Shown: positions 8,723-16,887 of the stretch, in pieces
Numbering within the stretch: position 1 is the stretch's first letter
Layout of the letters: each line of letters opens with the position of its first letter
Assembly (NCBI GenBank): GCA_052115395.1
Contig: JBFRGO010000001.1
Source of the DNA: Noviluteimonas sp052115395
GTDB lineage: Bacteria; Pseudomonadota; Gammaproteobacteria; Xanthomonadales; Xanthomonadaceae
Length of the DNA: 64,000 bases
Strand: one strand, 5' to 3'
Notes under the pieces: model-generated
What the model was told of the DNA's origin: nothing
Database searches by the model: none
What the model saw: the letters and a program-made list of their open reading frames with translations, nothing else
Translations under genes and position numbers: made by a program

Positions 8723-10630
8723 TCAGCGGCGCGCCGCGACCTGCGGCGTGCTGTCCAGGTAGGCGCGGATCCGGTCGGCGTTGGCCGCGGCGACCTTCTG
8801 CGCGAACCGCACCGAAAGATGGTGCTTGTCGTAAGTGAACGGCACCCGGTCGTCGTCGAACAAGTCGCATGCGCCGTCCTTGTGGCACAACGCGTCGAAC
8901 TTGCTGACGTACAGGTAGCCGGCGGCTTCGGTCGCCGCGCGCAACTGCGCATCGTCGTGCGTCTGGCCGCGGATGAAGGGCTGCAGCTTGGCCTGGTCGA
9001 AACCGTACTGGTTGATCAACTCGGGCAGGTCGTCGGACATCGTGAGATAGCCGCCGATCACGATGACGCGCCTGACGCCGGCCTGCTTCAGGAATTCGAT
9101 GTACTGCTGCAGGTCCGAGGGTTTGTACCAGGCGAACAGGACGGTGACGACGACGTAGTCGAACTGCTTGAGGTAGCCGACGTCGAACCGCTGCCTGTTG
9201 AGTTTCTCGCACGCGGGCAGGGTCGGGTTGGCGCGTCCCATCAGCTGCGCGATGTCCCGATGCGGCGGGCAACCGCCGAGCGTGGACAGCGCGTAGTTGT
9301 CCTTCGGATACAGGGACGCCATCGCGTTGAGCGCATCGGGGCCATGGCTGTCGCCGATGACCAGCACGTTGCGCACGCCCGGCACAAGCGAATCGCACTG
9401 CGCCCAACCCTTGATCGTGCACTGCGCCTGGCGCGTGGCGAAACGCGCTTGCTTGCCGGCTTCGATGGTTTGCGTGCTGATCGAGTTGTTGATCCACGGG
9501 CGCTGCGGCAAGCCTTCGAGCCGCCACATGCATCCGGCGGCGACGACGACCGTCGCCACGCCCGCCAGTGCAGCGCGGATCGCGGTGGGCTTCCATAGCG
9601 CCGGCTTGCGCATCGGCACTTCGATGGTGCGATTGAGCACGACGGCGATCAGGATCGACACGACGAGGAAGCCGACGATCTCCGGCGCCCCCAGGTGGTC
9701 GATGTGCCGGACCTGCTTGTAGAACACGAGCAGCGGCCAATGCGCCAGGTACAGCGCGTAGCTGATCAGGCCGATGTACACCATCGGCCGGTTGCGCAGG
9801 ACGATGCCCAGCCGCGCGTGGTCGGCCGTGCCGATGCACAGCGCCGCGCCGATGCAGGGAACCAGCGCCGCGGCGCCCGGGAACAGGGTCTTGTCGGTGA
9901 ACAACACCATCGACACGCCGATCAGCACCACGCCGACCGCGAATGCGAGATCGGCCTTGCGCTTGTACAGATGCAGCGGCCACAGCGCGAGCAGGCCGCC
10001 GATCGCGAACTCGAAGGCGCGGAAGGGCGTGAGATAGAACACCGCGTCGGGCGCACGCCCGATCACGAGTACGGCCGCGACCAGGCTCACGATGCCGGTG
10101 GCCAGGATGCTCAGGCGGATGCGGTTGGTCGCCACGCCCAGCAAGGGCAGCAACCACGGCCACACGAGATAGAACTGTTCCTCGACACCCAGCGACCAGG
10201 TATGCAGCAGCGGATTGGTGTGCGCGTCGGCGTCGAAATAGCCGCTATGGAAGAAGAAGTGGATGTTGCTGGTGGAGACGATCGCGTGGAGCAGCGTGAT
10301 GCCGAACTCCGACAGGCGCTGCGGCATGTCCAGCACAACCGCGGCGACGGCGGTGAGCGCCAGCGTCGCGACCAGCGCGGGCAGGATGCGGCGGGCGCGG
10401 CGGCCATAGAAGGCCAGCAGGTCGATGCGGTTGTTGGCCTGGAGCTCGGTGGCGAGCAGGCGCGTGATCAGGTAACCGCTGATCACGAAGAACACGTCGA
10501 CGCCGACGAAACCGCCGGAAATGAACGGGACCCCGGCGTGGTAGAGCAGAACGCCCAGGACAGCAACCGCGCGCAGCCCGTCGACACCCGGACTGTAGGA
10601 GGCGGCCGAGCGGCCCGATGGCATCGTCAT
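8723..10630 (-). CDS. Acyltransferase 3 / SGNH-domain O-acetyltransferase (OafB-like)
   Basis: 635-aa integral membrane enzyme of the OafB/OatA type. Residues about 12-360 are an acyltransferase-3 domain: YSPGVDGLRAVAVLGVLLYHAG with its conserved His, then FFVISGYLI, followed by about ten membrane helices. The C-terminal third is periplasmic and SGNH-like, with VLVIGDSHG (nucleophile Ser) and a closing DKHHLS block (Asp/His). Such enzymes move acetyl groups across the inner membrane onto surface polysaccharide such as O-antigen or capsule; the acceptor here is unknown. ATG 10630 is chosen because the longer frame runs into the tRNA gene; a GGGGAAG precedes it. Transcribed away from tRNA-Val, 39 bp past its terminator. 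Confidence 0.85.
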   Translation of the reverse strand: MTMPSGRSAASYSPGVDGLRAVAVLGVLLYHAGVPFISGGFVGVDVFFVISGYLITRLLATELQANNRIDLLAFYGRRARRILPALVATLALTAVAAVVLDMPQRLSEFGITLLHAIVSTSNIHFFFHSGYFDADAHTNPLLHTWSLGVEEQFYLVWPWLLPLLGVATNRIRLSILATGIVSLVAAVLVIGRAPDAVFYLTPFRAFEFAIGGLLALWPLHLYKRKADLAFAVGVVLIGVSMVLFTDKTLFPGAAALVPCIGAALCIGTADHARLGIVLRNRPMVYIGLISYALYLAHWPLLVFYKQVRHIDHLGAPEIVGFLVVSILIAVVLNRTIEVPMRKPALWKPTAIRAALAGVATVVVAAGCMWRLEGLPQRPWINNSISTQTIEAGKQARFATRQAQCTIKGWAQCDSLVPGVRNVLVIGDSHGPDALNAMASLYPKDNYALSTLGGCPPHRDIAQLMGRANPTLPACEKLNRQRFDVGYLKQFDYVVVTVLFAWYKPSDLQQYIEFLKQAGVRRVIVIGGYLTMSDDLPELINQYGFDQAKLQPFIRGQTHDDAQLRAATEAAGYLYVSKFDALCHKDGACDLFDDDRVPFTYDKHHLSVRFAQKVAAANADRIRAYLDSTPQVAARR

Positions 10631-10668
10631 TGCGCGCGCACTTCCCCGGGTCTTCGAAAGGCCCCTCG

Positions 10669-10694
10669 AAAAAGGCCACCTGCGGAAGGTGGCC
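10669..10694 (-). terminator. Terminator of tRNA-Val
   Basis: On the minus strand an 8-bp stem (GGCCACCT/AGGTGGCC) with a 5-nt loop is followed by five T. It lies 13 bp after the tRNA 3' end. Confidence 0.8.
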
Positions 10695-10706
10695 TGAGTC
10701 GACATA

Positions 10707-10781
10707 TGGTGGGCGGTGCAGGGTTCGAACCTGCGACCCTTGCCGTGTGAAGGCAATGCTCTACCGCTGAGCTAACCGCCC
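10707..10781 (-). tRNA. tRNA-Val (CAC anticodon)
   Basis: Read on the minus strand, a 75-nt cloverleaf: acceptor GGGCGGT pairs with ACCGCCC, the D-arm is GCTC..GAGC, the anticodon stem TTGCC/GGCAA encloses the loop TTCACAC (anticodon CAC, reading GUG), the T-arm contains GGTTCGAACC, and CCA is encoded. It has its own terminator downstream. There is no sign of integration at this tRNA. Confidence 0.95.
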
Positions 10782-10852
10782 GGATGCTTGACCGCCGCGG
10801 GGCGGGGCAGGCGCGGCATTCTACGGAAGCGCGGCCGTTCGGGCAACGGGTT

Positions 10853-11701
10853 TCACTCGATCTGGTCGCGGGCATGGGCCGCATCCAGCGTTTCCATCGC
10901 ATCCTTCGGTTTGGCCTTCGCCGCTTTTTCGAAGGCGGCGGCCGCTGCGTCTTCCTGTTTCTCGCCGTGGAGCAGCAACAAAACGTTGGCGTGTTCGACG
11001 TGCGCGATGGGCGAGTCGGGGGTGAGCTTGAGCGCGGTTTTGATGTGGGATTCGGCCTCGGCGGCTTTCGCGCCGTAGGTCAGCCCGCCGATCATCGCGC
11101 CGATCTTGCCGATGATTTCGGCGTGGTAGAGGGCGAGCGCGGTGTGCGCTTCGGCGTGTTTGGGCGCGAGCGCCAACGCGGTGTCGAGCGAGGCGCGCAC
11201 CTTGCCGGCGATCCCTTGCTTGAGCGCCTTGGCGATCGACAGGCCCTGGCTGTAGCGGCCCAGCGCGAAGGCATGGCGATAGTGGCTGTTCGCTTCGTCG
11301 GGCAGGGCCTTGATGGCCGATTCGGCAAGCTTGGCCGCGTGTTCGAAGCGCTTGAGCTTTTCCGCATCATCGTCGACCAGATAGGTGGCGTGGATGCCGA
11401 TAGCCTTGGTGGCGACCGATGCGCCGACGGGGCCGAGTTTTTCGCCGGCCTCGAACGCGGCCTGGAAGTCCCCGCGATGGAAGGCGCGCCAGGCGTCCTG
11501 CAGCGCGGCGGCGAGCGCGTCGGCGTCGAGCTTCGGCGCCGCCTTTCCGGCGGCTTTCAACAACTTGGCCGCATGTTTGGCGTCGGGGAAGGGCTCGACA
11601 TCGCCCGCGTGCAGTTGCGGCCAGGCCTTCTTCAGCGCGTCGCCGGCGTAGGCGAAGGCTTTGGCGTCATGCGGGTACGGCGCCCATTTCGACTTGGCCA
11701 T
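10853..11701 (-). CDS. TPR-like alpha-helical repeat protein
   Basis: 282-aa soluble protein rich in Ala, Lys and Glu with TPR-like helical pairs; examples are AWRAFHRGDFQAAFEAGEK, SHYRHAFALGRYSQGLS, AEAHTALALYHAEI and AHVEHANVLLLLHG. No signal peptide or membrane segment, so probably a cytoplasmic scaffold. ATG 11701 is chosen over an in-frame upstream ATG (11794) because AGGAAGG precedes it at the right distance and the residues in between look non-coding. The closest description is a conserved Xanthomonadaceae hypothetical protein; partners unknown. Monocistronic, divergent from the mini-phasin gene at 11833. Confidence 0.7.
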   Translation of the reverse strand: MAKSKWAPYPHDAKAFAYAGDALKKAWPQLHAGDVEPFPDAKHAAKLLKAAGKAAPKLDADALAAALQDAWRAFHRGDFQAAFEAGEKLGPVGASVATKAIGIHATYLVDDDAEKLKRFEHAAKLAESAIKALPDEANSHYRHAFALGRYSQGLSIAKALKQGIAGKVRASLDTALALAPKHAEAHTALALYHAEIIGKIGAMIGGLTYGAKAAEAESHIKTALKLTPDSPIAHVEHANVLLLLHGEKQEDAAAAAFEKAAKAKPKDAMETLDAAHARDQIE

Positions 11702-11832
11702 GCGGACCTTCCTGGATTCGATGGAAGCGGCAGCATTGCGCCGTGTGCGCGTCTTCGCAAGGTCTGAGCGCCGGGCGTGGTGTGATTGCTCCATGGATGA
11801 GGCGGCAACGTGCCGTCTGCGCAGGAGGCCTC

Positions 11833-12066
11833 ATGTCACGCGAAACCAATCTCCGTCATCTCTGGCTCGCCGGCCTGGGCGTGCTCGCGCGCTTGCGCCG
11901 CAGCGCCGACCGCATCGCCGGGCGCATTCCGATCGCGGAAGAGCCGCCGGCCGAGCCACCGTTCGCGACCACGCAGAAGGTGGCCAAGCGCAGCACGCAT
12001 TCGTCCGGTTCGCGCAAGGCGGGCGAGCGGGAGTCGCAGCGACGGATCGCAGGGAAAGGGCGGTAA
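11833..12066 (+). CDS. Small phasin-like protein (mini-phasin)
   Basis: 77-aa protein with a strong AGGAGG (11823-11828) five bases before its ATG, which fixes the start. The N-terminus, LWLAGLGVLARLRRSADRI, matches the first amphipathic helix of phasins: compare WLAGVGAFGRAQAEGTRLF in the full-length phasin at 16281-16814. The remainder is a basic, Pro/Ser-rich tail without the usual second half of the phasin domain. It may coat or anchor to storage granules, with the basic tail possibly binding nucleic acid as in PhaF. Functional assignment is an inference from this short match. It ends just before a large inverted heptamer repeat. Confidence 0.5.
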   Translation: MSRETNLRHLWLAGLGVLARLRRSADRIAGRIPIAEEPPAEPPFATTQKVAKRSTHSSGSRKAGERESQRRIAGKGR

Positions 12067-12070
12067 AGCA

Positions 12071-12137
12071 GGGAATAGGGAATGGGGAATAGGGAATGGA
12101 GCCGCACCTCATTCCCCATTCCCCATTCCCCATTCCC
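12071..12137. repeat. Inverted array of GGGAATR heptamers
   Basis: Four heptamers (GGGAATA/GGGAATG alternating) at 12071-12098 face a complementary array at 12110-12137 across an 11-nt spacer. The RNA could form a very long G-C/G-U hairpin between two convergent genes (mini-phasin and tetR), so it may serve as a transcriptional barrier. The right arm with its 3' flank (12110-12140) recurs exactly at 18167-18197. Confidence 0.8.
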
Positions 12138-12141
12138 GCTT

Positions 12142-12768
12142 TCAATCGATGTAAGCGCGCGTCAGCGTGTTCAGATGCACGCGCTCGGCATCGCGCAGGA
12201 ACGGCGCGAGCAACATCATCACTTGCACGATGCCCGCGCGGATCGAGGCCTGTTCGTCCTTGTCGCCGCGCGCGGAGGCGTAGTTCAACCAGAAGGTGGC
12301 GATCACCAGCACGTTCGTCGCCGCAGCGTCGAGTTCGTCGGCGCTCGCACGCATCACGCCGCCTTGCGACAGACCGCGCATCACCGTGTGCGCCTGTTCG
12401 TCCGCGCGGCGCAGGATGCGCGCGAAGCGGATGCGCAGGCGGCGGTTGCGGCTGAGGATGTTCGCCAGGTCGCGATACAGGAAGCGATAGTCCCAGATGC
12501 ACTCGAACACCAGGTGCAACTGCAGCCAGATATCTTCCAGGCCCGGCAGTCGGCCTTCGGGCGCGCTCAGCGCGGCATCGATGCGCTCTTCGTAACGCCC
12601 GAAGAGGTGCTCGATGATGTCGTCCTTGTTGCGGAAGTGGTAGTACAGGTTGCCCGGGCTGATCTCCAGCTCGTCGGCGATGTGGTTGGTGGTGACGTTG
12701 GGTTCGCCCTGCGCGTTGAACATCGCGAGCGACGCATCGAGGATGCGCTGTCGGGTTTGTCGGGCCAC
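12142..12768 (-). CDS. TetR/AcrR family transcriptional regulator
   Basis: 208-aa regulator. The N-terminal helix-turn-helix (about residues 5-50) reads RQRILDASLAMFNAQGEPNVTTNHIADELEISPGNLYYHFRNKDDII, the standard TetR DNA-binding domain. The C-terminal ligand-binding region resembles the fatty-acid-linked TetR group. The GTG start at 12768 is one base from the stop of the acyl-CoA-binding protein gene, so both form one operon. Facing it is the fatty acyl-CoA reductase gene. A repressor of acyl-CoA or fatty-alcohol metabolism is the natural inference, with the 130-bp divergent region (13028-13157) as likely operator site; no operator was identified. Confidence 0.85.
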   Translation of the reverse strand: MARQTRQRILDASLAMFNAQGEPNVTTNHIADELEISPGNLYYHFRNKDDIIEHLFGRYEERIDAALSAPEGRLPGLEDIWLQLHLVFECIWDYRFLYRDLANILSRNRRLRIRFARILRRADEQAHTVMRGLSQGGVMRASADELDAAATNVLVIATFWLNYASARGDKDEQASIRAGIVQVMMLLAPFLRDAERVHLNTLTRAYID

Positions 12769-12769
12769 G

Positions 12770-13027
12770 TCAGGCGGTCAACTTGCCCACCAGGTCGATG
12801 TACTTCTGCATCGCCTCGTCCTGGCCGGTGCCCTGCAACTTGGCCCAGGCTTCGTACTTGGCGGTGCCCACGAAGTCGAAGAAGCCCGGCTTGGGGCCGG
12901 AGACGTCGCCTTCGGAGCCTTGCTTGTAGAGCGCGTACAGGCGCAGCAGCGTTTCGTTGTCGGGGCGCTCGGACAGCCCCTGGACATCCTTGGCGGCCTG
13001 TTCGAAGCGGGCTTTGAGGTCGGACAT
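12770..13027 (-). CDS. Acyl-CoA-binding protein (ACBP)
   Basis: 85-aa protein matching the whole ACBP family: FEQAAKDVQGL in helix 1, the diagnostic YALYKQGSEGDV (YxxYKQ motif) in helix 2, GFFDFVGTAKYEAW in helix 3 and EAMQKYIDLV in helix 4. ACBPs bind long-chain acyl-CoA esters in the cytoplasm and protect, store or deliver them. The ATG at 13027 gives the family's usual length; the longer frame would add about 44 unrelated residues. First gene of a two-gene operon with tetR and divergent from the acyl-CoA reductase, to which it could present substrate. ACBPs are patchily distributed in bacteria. Confidence 0.9.
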   Translation of the reverse strand: MSDLKARFEQAAKDVQGLSERPDNETLLRLYALYKQGSEGDVSGPKPGFFDFVGTAKYEAWAKLQGTGQDEAMQKYIDLVGKLTA

Positions 13028-13157
13028 GGTGCGCGGGCTCCCGGTCGGCAGGCGGGCATCACAGCATGCGGTGTCGACGTTTTCAATACGCAGGGGAATT
13101 GTGGCGCCGTGCAGGGCGTGGCAACGTAGGCGCAGGACATCGGGGAGCACGCAGGAC

Positions 13158-15149
13158 ATGAGCTACTTCGTCACCGGGGCCACCGGCTTCGTCGGCCGCC
13201 ACCTGGTCAGCGCGCTGCTCAAGCGCAAGGGGCCCGTCCACGTGCTCGTGCGCAAGGACTCGCGCAAGAAGCTCGACGCCATCGGCGCGAAGATGGGCTG
13301 GGACATGAAGCGCATCGTGCCCGTCGAGGGCGACATGACCGCTGCAAAGTGCGGCGTCAGCGCCGCGCAGGTGCGCGCGCTCAACGGCAAGGTCAAGCAC
13401 TTCTTCCACCTGGCCGCGGTCTACGACCTCACCGCCAAGGCCGACGTGCAGCGCGCGGCGAACGTCGACGGCACGCAGCACGCGCTGGACCTGGCCGCCG
13501 CCATCGGCGCGGGCACCTTCCACCACACTTCGTCGATCGCCGCCGCCGGCCTGTATCCGGGCGTGTGGCGCGAGGACATGTTCGACGAAGCCGAAGGCCT
13601 CGACGATCCCTACCTGCGCACCAAGCACGATTCGGAAGGGCTGGTCCGCAACGAGAAGCGCATCAAGTGGCGCATCTATCGCCCGGGCATGGTGGTCGGC
13701 CATTCGCAGACCGGGGAGATGGACAAGATCGACGGCCCGTACTACTTCTTCTCCTTCATCAAGAAGCTGCGCGAAATGCTGCCGCAGTGGATGCCGATGC
13801 TCGGCCTGGAAGGCGGGCGCATCAACATCGTGCCGGTGGATTTCGTCGCCGATGCGATGGACCACATCGCGCACAAGCCCAAGCTCGACGGGCACACCTT
13901 CCACCTCACCGATCCCGAGCCCATGCGCGTGGGCGAAGTGCTCAACGCTTTCGCGCGCGCGGGCCATGCGCCGGAAATGACGATGCGCATCGATGCGCGC
14001 ATGTTCGCCTTCGTGCCCGGTGGCGTGCGCGCGGCGGTGGGCAACCTCCCGCCGGTGCGCCGTTTCATCGGCATGTTGCTGCGCGACTTCCGCATCCCGA
14101 AGGAAGTGCTGAAGTTCATCACCTATCCCACGCGTTTCGACAATCGCGAAGCCGAGCGCGCGCTCAAGGGCAGCGGCATCGCGGTGCCGCGCCTGGATGC
14201 CTACGCCTGGCGCCTGTGGGATTACTGGGAACGCCACCTGGATCCGGATCTGTTCGTCGACCGCTCGCTCAAGGGCAAGGTGCGCAACAAGGTCGTGGTG
14301 ATCACCGGCGGTTCGTCGGGCATCGGCCTGTCGACCGCGCAGCGCGTGGCCGAAGCCGGCGCGGTCGTGGTGATCGTGGCGCGCGGCGAAGAAGAACTGT
14401 TCAAGGCGCGCGACGAGATGAAGGCCAAGGGCGGCAAGGTGTTCGCCTACACCGCCGACCTGGCCGACATGGCCGACTGCGACCGCCTCGTGGCCACCGT
14501 GCTGAAGGAGCACGGGCACGTCGACATCCTGATCAACAACGCGGGGCGTTCGATCCGGCGTTCGATCGAGCTGAGCTACGATCGCTTCCACGATTTCGAA
14601 CGCACGATGCAGCTGAATTATTTCGGCAGCCTGCGCCTGATCATGGGCTTCCTGCCGACGATGACCCAGCGCCGCAAGGGCCACATCATCAACATCAGTT
14701 CGATCGGCGTGCTGGCCAATTCGCCGCGCTTCTCGGCGTATGTCGCATCGAAGGCGGCGTTGGACGCGTGGGCGCGCTGCGCGCAGGGCGAGCTGTCGGG
14801 CAAGGGGATCGCGTTCACGACGATCAACATGCCGCTGGTGAAGACGCCGATGATCGCGCCGACCAAGATGTACGACAGCGTGCCGACCCTGACCACCGAA
14901 GAAGCGGCCGACCTGTGCGTGCGGGCGATCATCGAACGCCCGAGCCGCATCGCGACGCGCCTGGGCATTTTCGCTTCGGTCCTCAACGCGCTCGCGCCGA
15001 AGGCCTACGAAGTGGTGATGAACACCGCGTTCGAATTGTTCCCGGATTCGGCCGCCGCCAAGGGCGACCGCAAGGCGCTCAAGGGCGAGATGGAACCGAG
15101 CGGGGAGCAGATCGCCTTCGCCGCACTGATGCGCGGCGTGCATTGGTAG
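13158..15149 (+). CDS. Bifunctional alcohol-forming fatty acyl-CoA reductase (two fused SDR domains)
   Basis: 663-aa fusion. Residues 1-370 are an extended SDR ("male sterility" type) with TGATGFVG at 6-13 and YLRTK (YxxxK) at 152-156. Residues 375-663 are a classical SDR with TGGSSGIG at 383-390, NNAG at 460-463 and YVASK at 528-532. Length, order and many segments (MDKIDGPYYFF, RSIRRSIELSYDRFHDFERT, NMPLVKTPMIAPTKMYDS) agree with my recollection of Marinobacter Maqu_2507, which reduces fatty acyl-CoA with NADPH through the aldehyde to the fatty alcohol used in wax esters. ATG 13158 follows GCAGGA. Divergent from acbp-tetR. The same family includes mycobacterial FcrA-like enzymes, so a role other than wax-ester formation is possible. 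Confidence 0.85.
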   Translation: MSYFVTGATGFVGRHLVSALLKRKGPVHVLVRKDSRKKLDAIGAKMGWDMKRIVPVEGDMTAAKCGVSAAQVRALNGKVKHFFHLAAVYDLTAKADVQRAANVDGTQHALDLAAAIGAGTFHHTSSIAAAGLYPGVWREDMFDEAEGLDDPYLRTKHDSEGLVRNEKRIKWRIYRPGMVVGHSQTGEMDKIDGPYYFFSFIKKLREMLPQWMPMLGLEGGRINIVPVDFVADAMDHIAHKPKLDGHTFHLTDPEPMRVGEVLNAFARAGHAPEMTMRIDARMFAFVPGGVRAAVGNLPPVRRFIGMLLRDFRIPKEVLKFITYPTRFDNREAERALKGSGIAVPRLDAYAWRLWDYWERHLDPDLFVDRSLKGKVRNKVVVITGGSSGIGLSTAQRVAEAGAVVVIVARGEEELFKARDEMKAKGGKVFAYTADLADMADCDRLVATVLKEHGHVDILINNAGRSIRRSIELSYDRFHDFERTMQLNYFGSLRLIMGFLPTMTQRRKGHIINISSIGVLANSPRFSAYVASKAALDAWARCAQGELSGKGIAFTTINMPLVKTPMIAPTKMYDSVPTLTTEEAADLCVRAIIERPSRIATRLGIFASVLNALAPKAYEVVMNTAFELFPDSAAAKGDRKALKGEMEPSGEQIAFAALMRGVHW

Positions 15150-15159
15150 GCGACGCGCG

Positions 15160-16131
15160 TCACAGCGTCGCGCACTGCTTGAAGCGCGGCGCCTGTTCGC
15201 TGTTTTCCGGCGGTTCCAGGTAAACGCGCGCGGTCCGCAGGGTCGCGTAGCGCGTCAGCACCGTGCACACCGCGTCGAAACGTTCGGTCGAGGTTTCGTC
15301 GACCTGCACCTGCAAGGTGGACTTCGTCGACCACGCCGCGCGGAACACGCCGGGCAGCGACGAGACGCGGCGCACGACTTCCACGCGCTGCAGGTCTTCT
15401 TCTTCGGGCGTCATGGGCATGGCCGCCGCCGGTTGCGTGGAGGCGGCCGCCGCGAGCGTGTCCTGCGCGAGCTCGGCGGCCGGCTTGATCGGCCGCTTGA
15501 CGATGGGCGTGATGTCGTTCGTCGGCGGCGCATCCTGCATGCCGACCATCGCGCCGATGGCCAGTCCCACGACCAGCGCGACGGCCCACGAGATCCACAC
15601 GGCGCGACGCGCGCGCTGGCTCGCATCCTTGCGCACGTCATCCGACAGGCTCTGCGGCAGCAGCGGCGCGATTTCGGGCCAGAGCGCGTTGCCGTCGATG
15701 AGTTCGACGCGCGCTTCCTCCGCGGCCTTGCGTGCATCGGGATCGATCGAACCGGGCGTGACCAGCAGGCCGCTGCGCGCGCCCTGGAACTTCATCGCGC
15801 CGAGGAAATCGGCCACCGATTGCTTCGACAACTTGTAGGCCGAGCCGTGCTTGCAGCCGAGCAACGCGCGCTCGCCGTTGCGCGTCAGCAGGAATTCGGT
15901 CTGGTGCCCGCGCTCGGATTCATCGTCGGGCGTCAGCACGTCGTAACCGCGGTGACGCATCGCATCGATGACGAAGTGCGAGAACTCGCGCCAGCGCATC
16001 GCCGAGAGCGCGCGCACGCCGTTGAGCGCTTCGTCCTGACGGCGGCGGATGGTCGAGAAGTAGAGCGTGCCGAGCGCGCCGATGAGCACGACCACGAGGA
16101 GGGCGGCCAGGAGCGATGTCGCTGAGGGCAT
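15160..16131 (-). CDS. Membrane protein with degenerate Mrr-type restriction-endonuclease-like domain
   Basis: 323-aa protein: N-terminal membrane helix (residues 5-27), an Mrr/PD-(D/E)XK-like domain (about 45-150: WREFSHFVIDAMRHRGYDV, then TRNGERALLGCKHG and SGLLVTPGSIDPDARKAA), a second membrane helix (178-198) and a roughly 100-residue C-terminal domain. In active Mrr-type enzymes the motif is G-x-D followed by Q-x-K. Here the Asp position is Gln (G75-H76-Q77) and the Q-x-K is G-C-K, keeping only Lys94, so cleavage activity is doubtful. It ends 10 bp from the reductase gene's stop on the opposite strand. It is not linked to any methylase, which argues against a restriction system. Confidence 0.7.
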   Translation of the reverse strand: MPSATSLLAALLVVVLIGALGTLYFSTIRRRQDEALNGVRALSAMRWREFSHFVIDAMRHRGYDVLTPDDESERGHQTEFLLTRNGERALLGCKHGSAYKLSKQSVADFLGAMKFQGARSGLLVTPGSIDPDARKAAEEARVELIDGNALWPEIAPLLPQSLSDDVRKDASQRARRAVWISWAVALVVGLAIGAMVGMQDAPPTNDITPIVKRPIKPAAELAQDTLAAAASTQPAAAMPMTPEEEDLQRVEVVRRVSSLPGVFRAAWSTKSTLQVQVDETSTERFDAVCTVLTRYATLRTARVYLEPPENSEQAPRFKQCATL

Positions 16132-16200
16132 GCGGGGTCTGCGGATGCGGGGTGGCGCATCTTACGCCAGCGGCCGCTGTATGCCGTGTAACGCAGGTCG

Positions 16201-16268
16201 AAAAAAAAGCCCGCCAGTCCGAAACCGTCAGGGGAGGGGAGCGACGGAACCGCGTGGACTGGCGGGCT
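16201..16268 (-). terminator. Terminator of the phasin gene (13-bp stem)
   Basis: On the minus strand a perfect 13-bp stem (arms 16256-16268 and 16208-16220) with a 35-nt loop is followed by eight T. It lies 12 bp after the phasin stop codon. The loop is unusually long for a simple intrinsic terminator. Confidence 0.8.
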
Positions 16269-16280
16269 GGAGCGTTTGGA

Positions 16281-16814
16281 TCAGGCGACGGTGCGCTTCT
16301 TCGTCGCCTTCTTGCGCGCCTGCTTGGCCGGGGCCTTGGCGGCCGCGGCGGAGGCCGTGGTGCGGCGCGGCGAAACGCGGCGAAGCTCAGCGGTCAGCGC
16401 ATCGACGCGATCGACCAGTGCGGCCAGGTCTTCGCGATTGGGAACGCCGAGCTTGACCAGCGCGCGCTGCACGCGTTCCTCGAACACCTTTTCCAGGCGA
16501 TCCCACGTGTCCACCGCGCGTTCGCGCGCCTGGCCGACGCGGCTCTCGACGGCGTCGCGCACGACATCGGCGCGATTGCCAGCGAGCTTGCGCGCGGTCT
16601 GTTCCAGGTTGAGGCCTTCCTTCACCAGGCCTTCGAACAGGCGCGTGCCTTCGGCCTGCGCGCGCCCGAAGGCGCCGACGCCGGCGAGCCAGATCTGCTG
16701 CGCCGATTCGCTGAGGGACTTGGAGAGGCGTTCGGCCTGCGCCTGCGCTGCGGCGTCGGCGGCCGATTTGCGGGCGGTCTTCGCGGTCTTTGCGGTCTTC
16801 TTCAGCTTGGCCAT
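16281..16814 (-). CDS. Phasin family protein (PHA granule-associated)
   Basis: 177-aa protein with the PhaF/phasin layout: Lys/Ala-rich N-terminal tail, phasin domain at about residues 30-120 (QQIWLAGVGAFGRAQAEGTRLFEGLVKEGLNLEQ), a heptad-like helix (NREDLAALVDRVDALTAELRRV) that probably oligomerises, and a strongly basic AAKAPAKQARKKATKK tail. Phasins coat polyhydroxyalkanoate granules and, when basic-tailed, bind DNA to distribute granules at division. Length is near the usual for the family. Monocistronic with its own terminator. No PHA synthase lies in the window, so the granule polymer cannot be deduced here. Confidence 0.85.
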   Translation of the reverse strand: MAKLKKTAKTAKTARKSAADAAAQAQAERLSKSLSESAQQIWLAGVGAFGRAQAEGTRLFEGLVKEGLNLEQTARKLAGNRADVVRDAVESRVGQARERAVDTWDRLEKVFEERVQRALVKLGVPNREDLAALVDRVDALTAELRRVSPRRTTASAAAAKAPAKQARKKATKKRTVA

Positions 16815-16887
16815 GGCGTGGATGCCTTCGGAGGATTACGACGGAGAATCCGGCGCTCCGCTAGAGCATTCACACCAAGGCGTGTGC

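Noticed and set aside
12071..12137. CRISPR array from the repeated heptamers
   Set aside because: Units are seven bases with no spacers and there are no cas genes; it is an inverted heptamer repeat.
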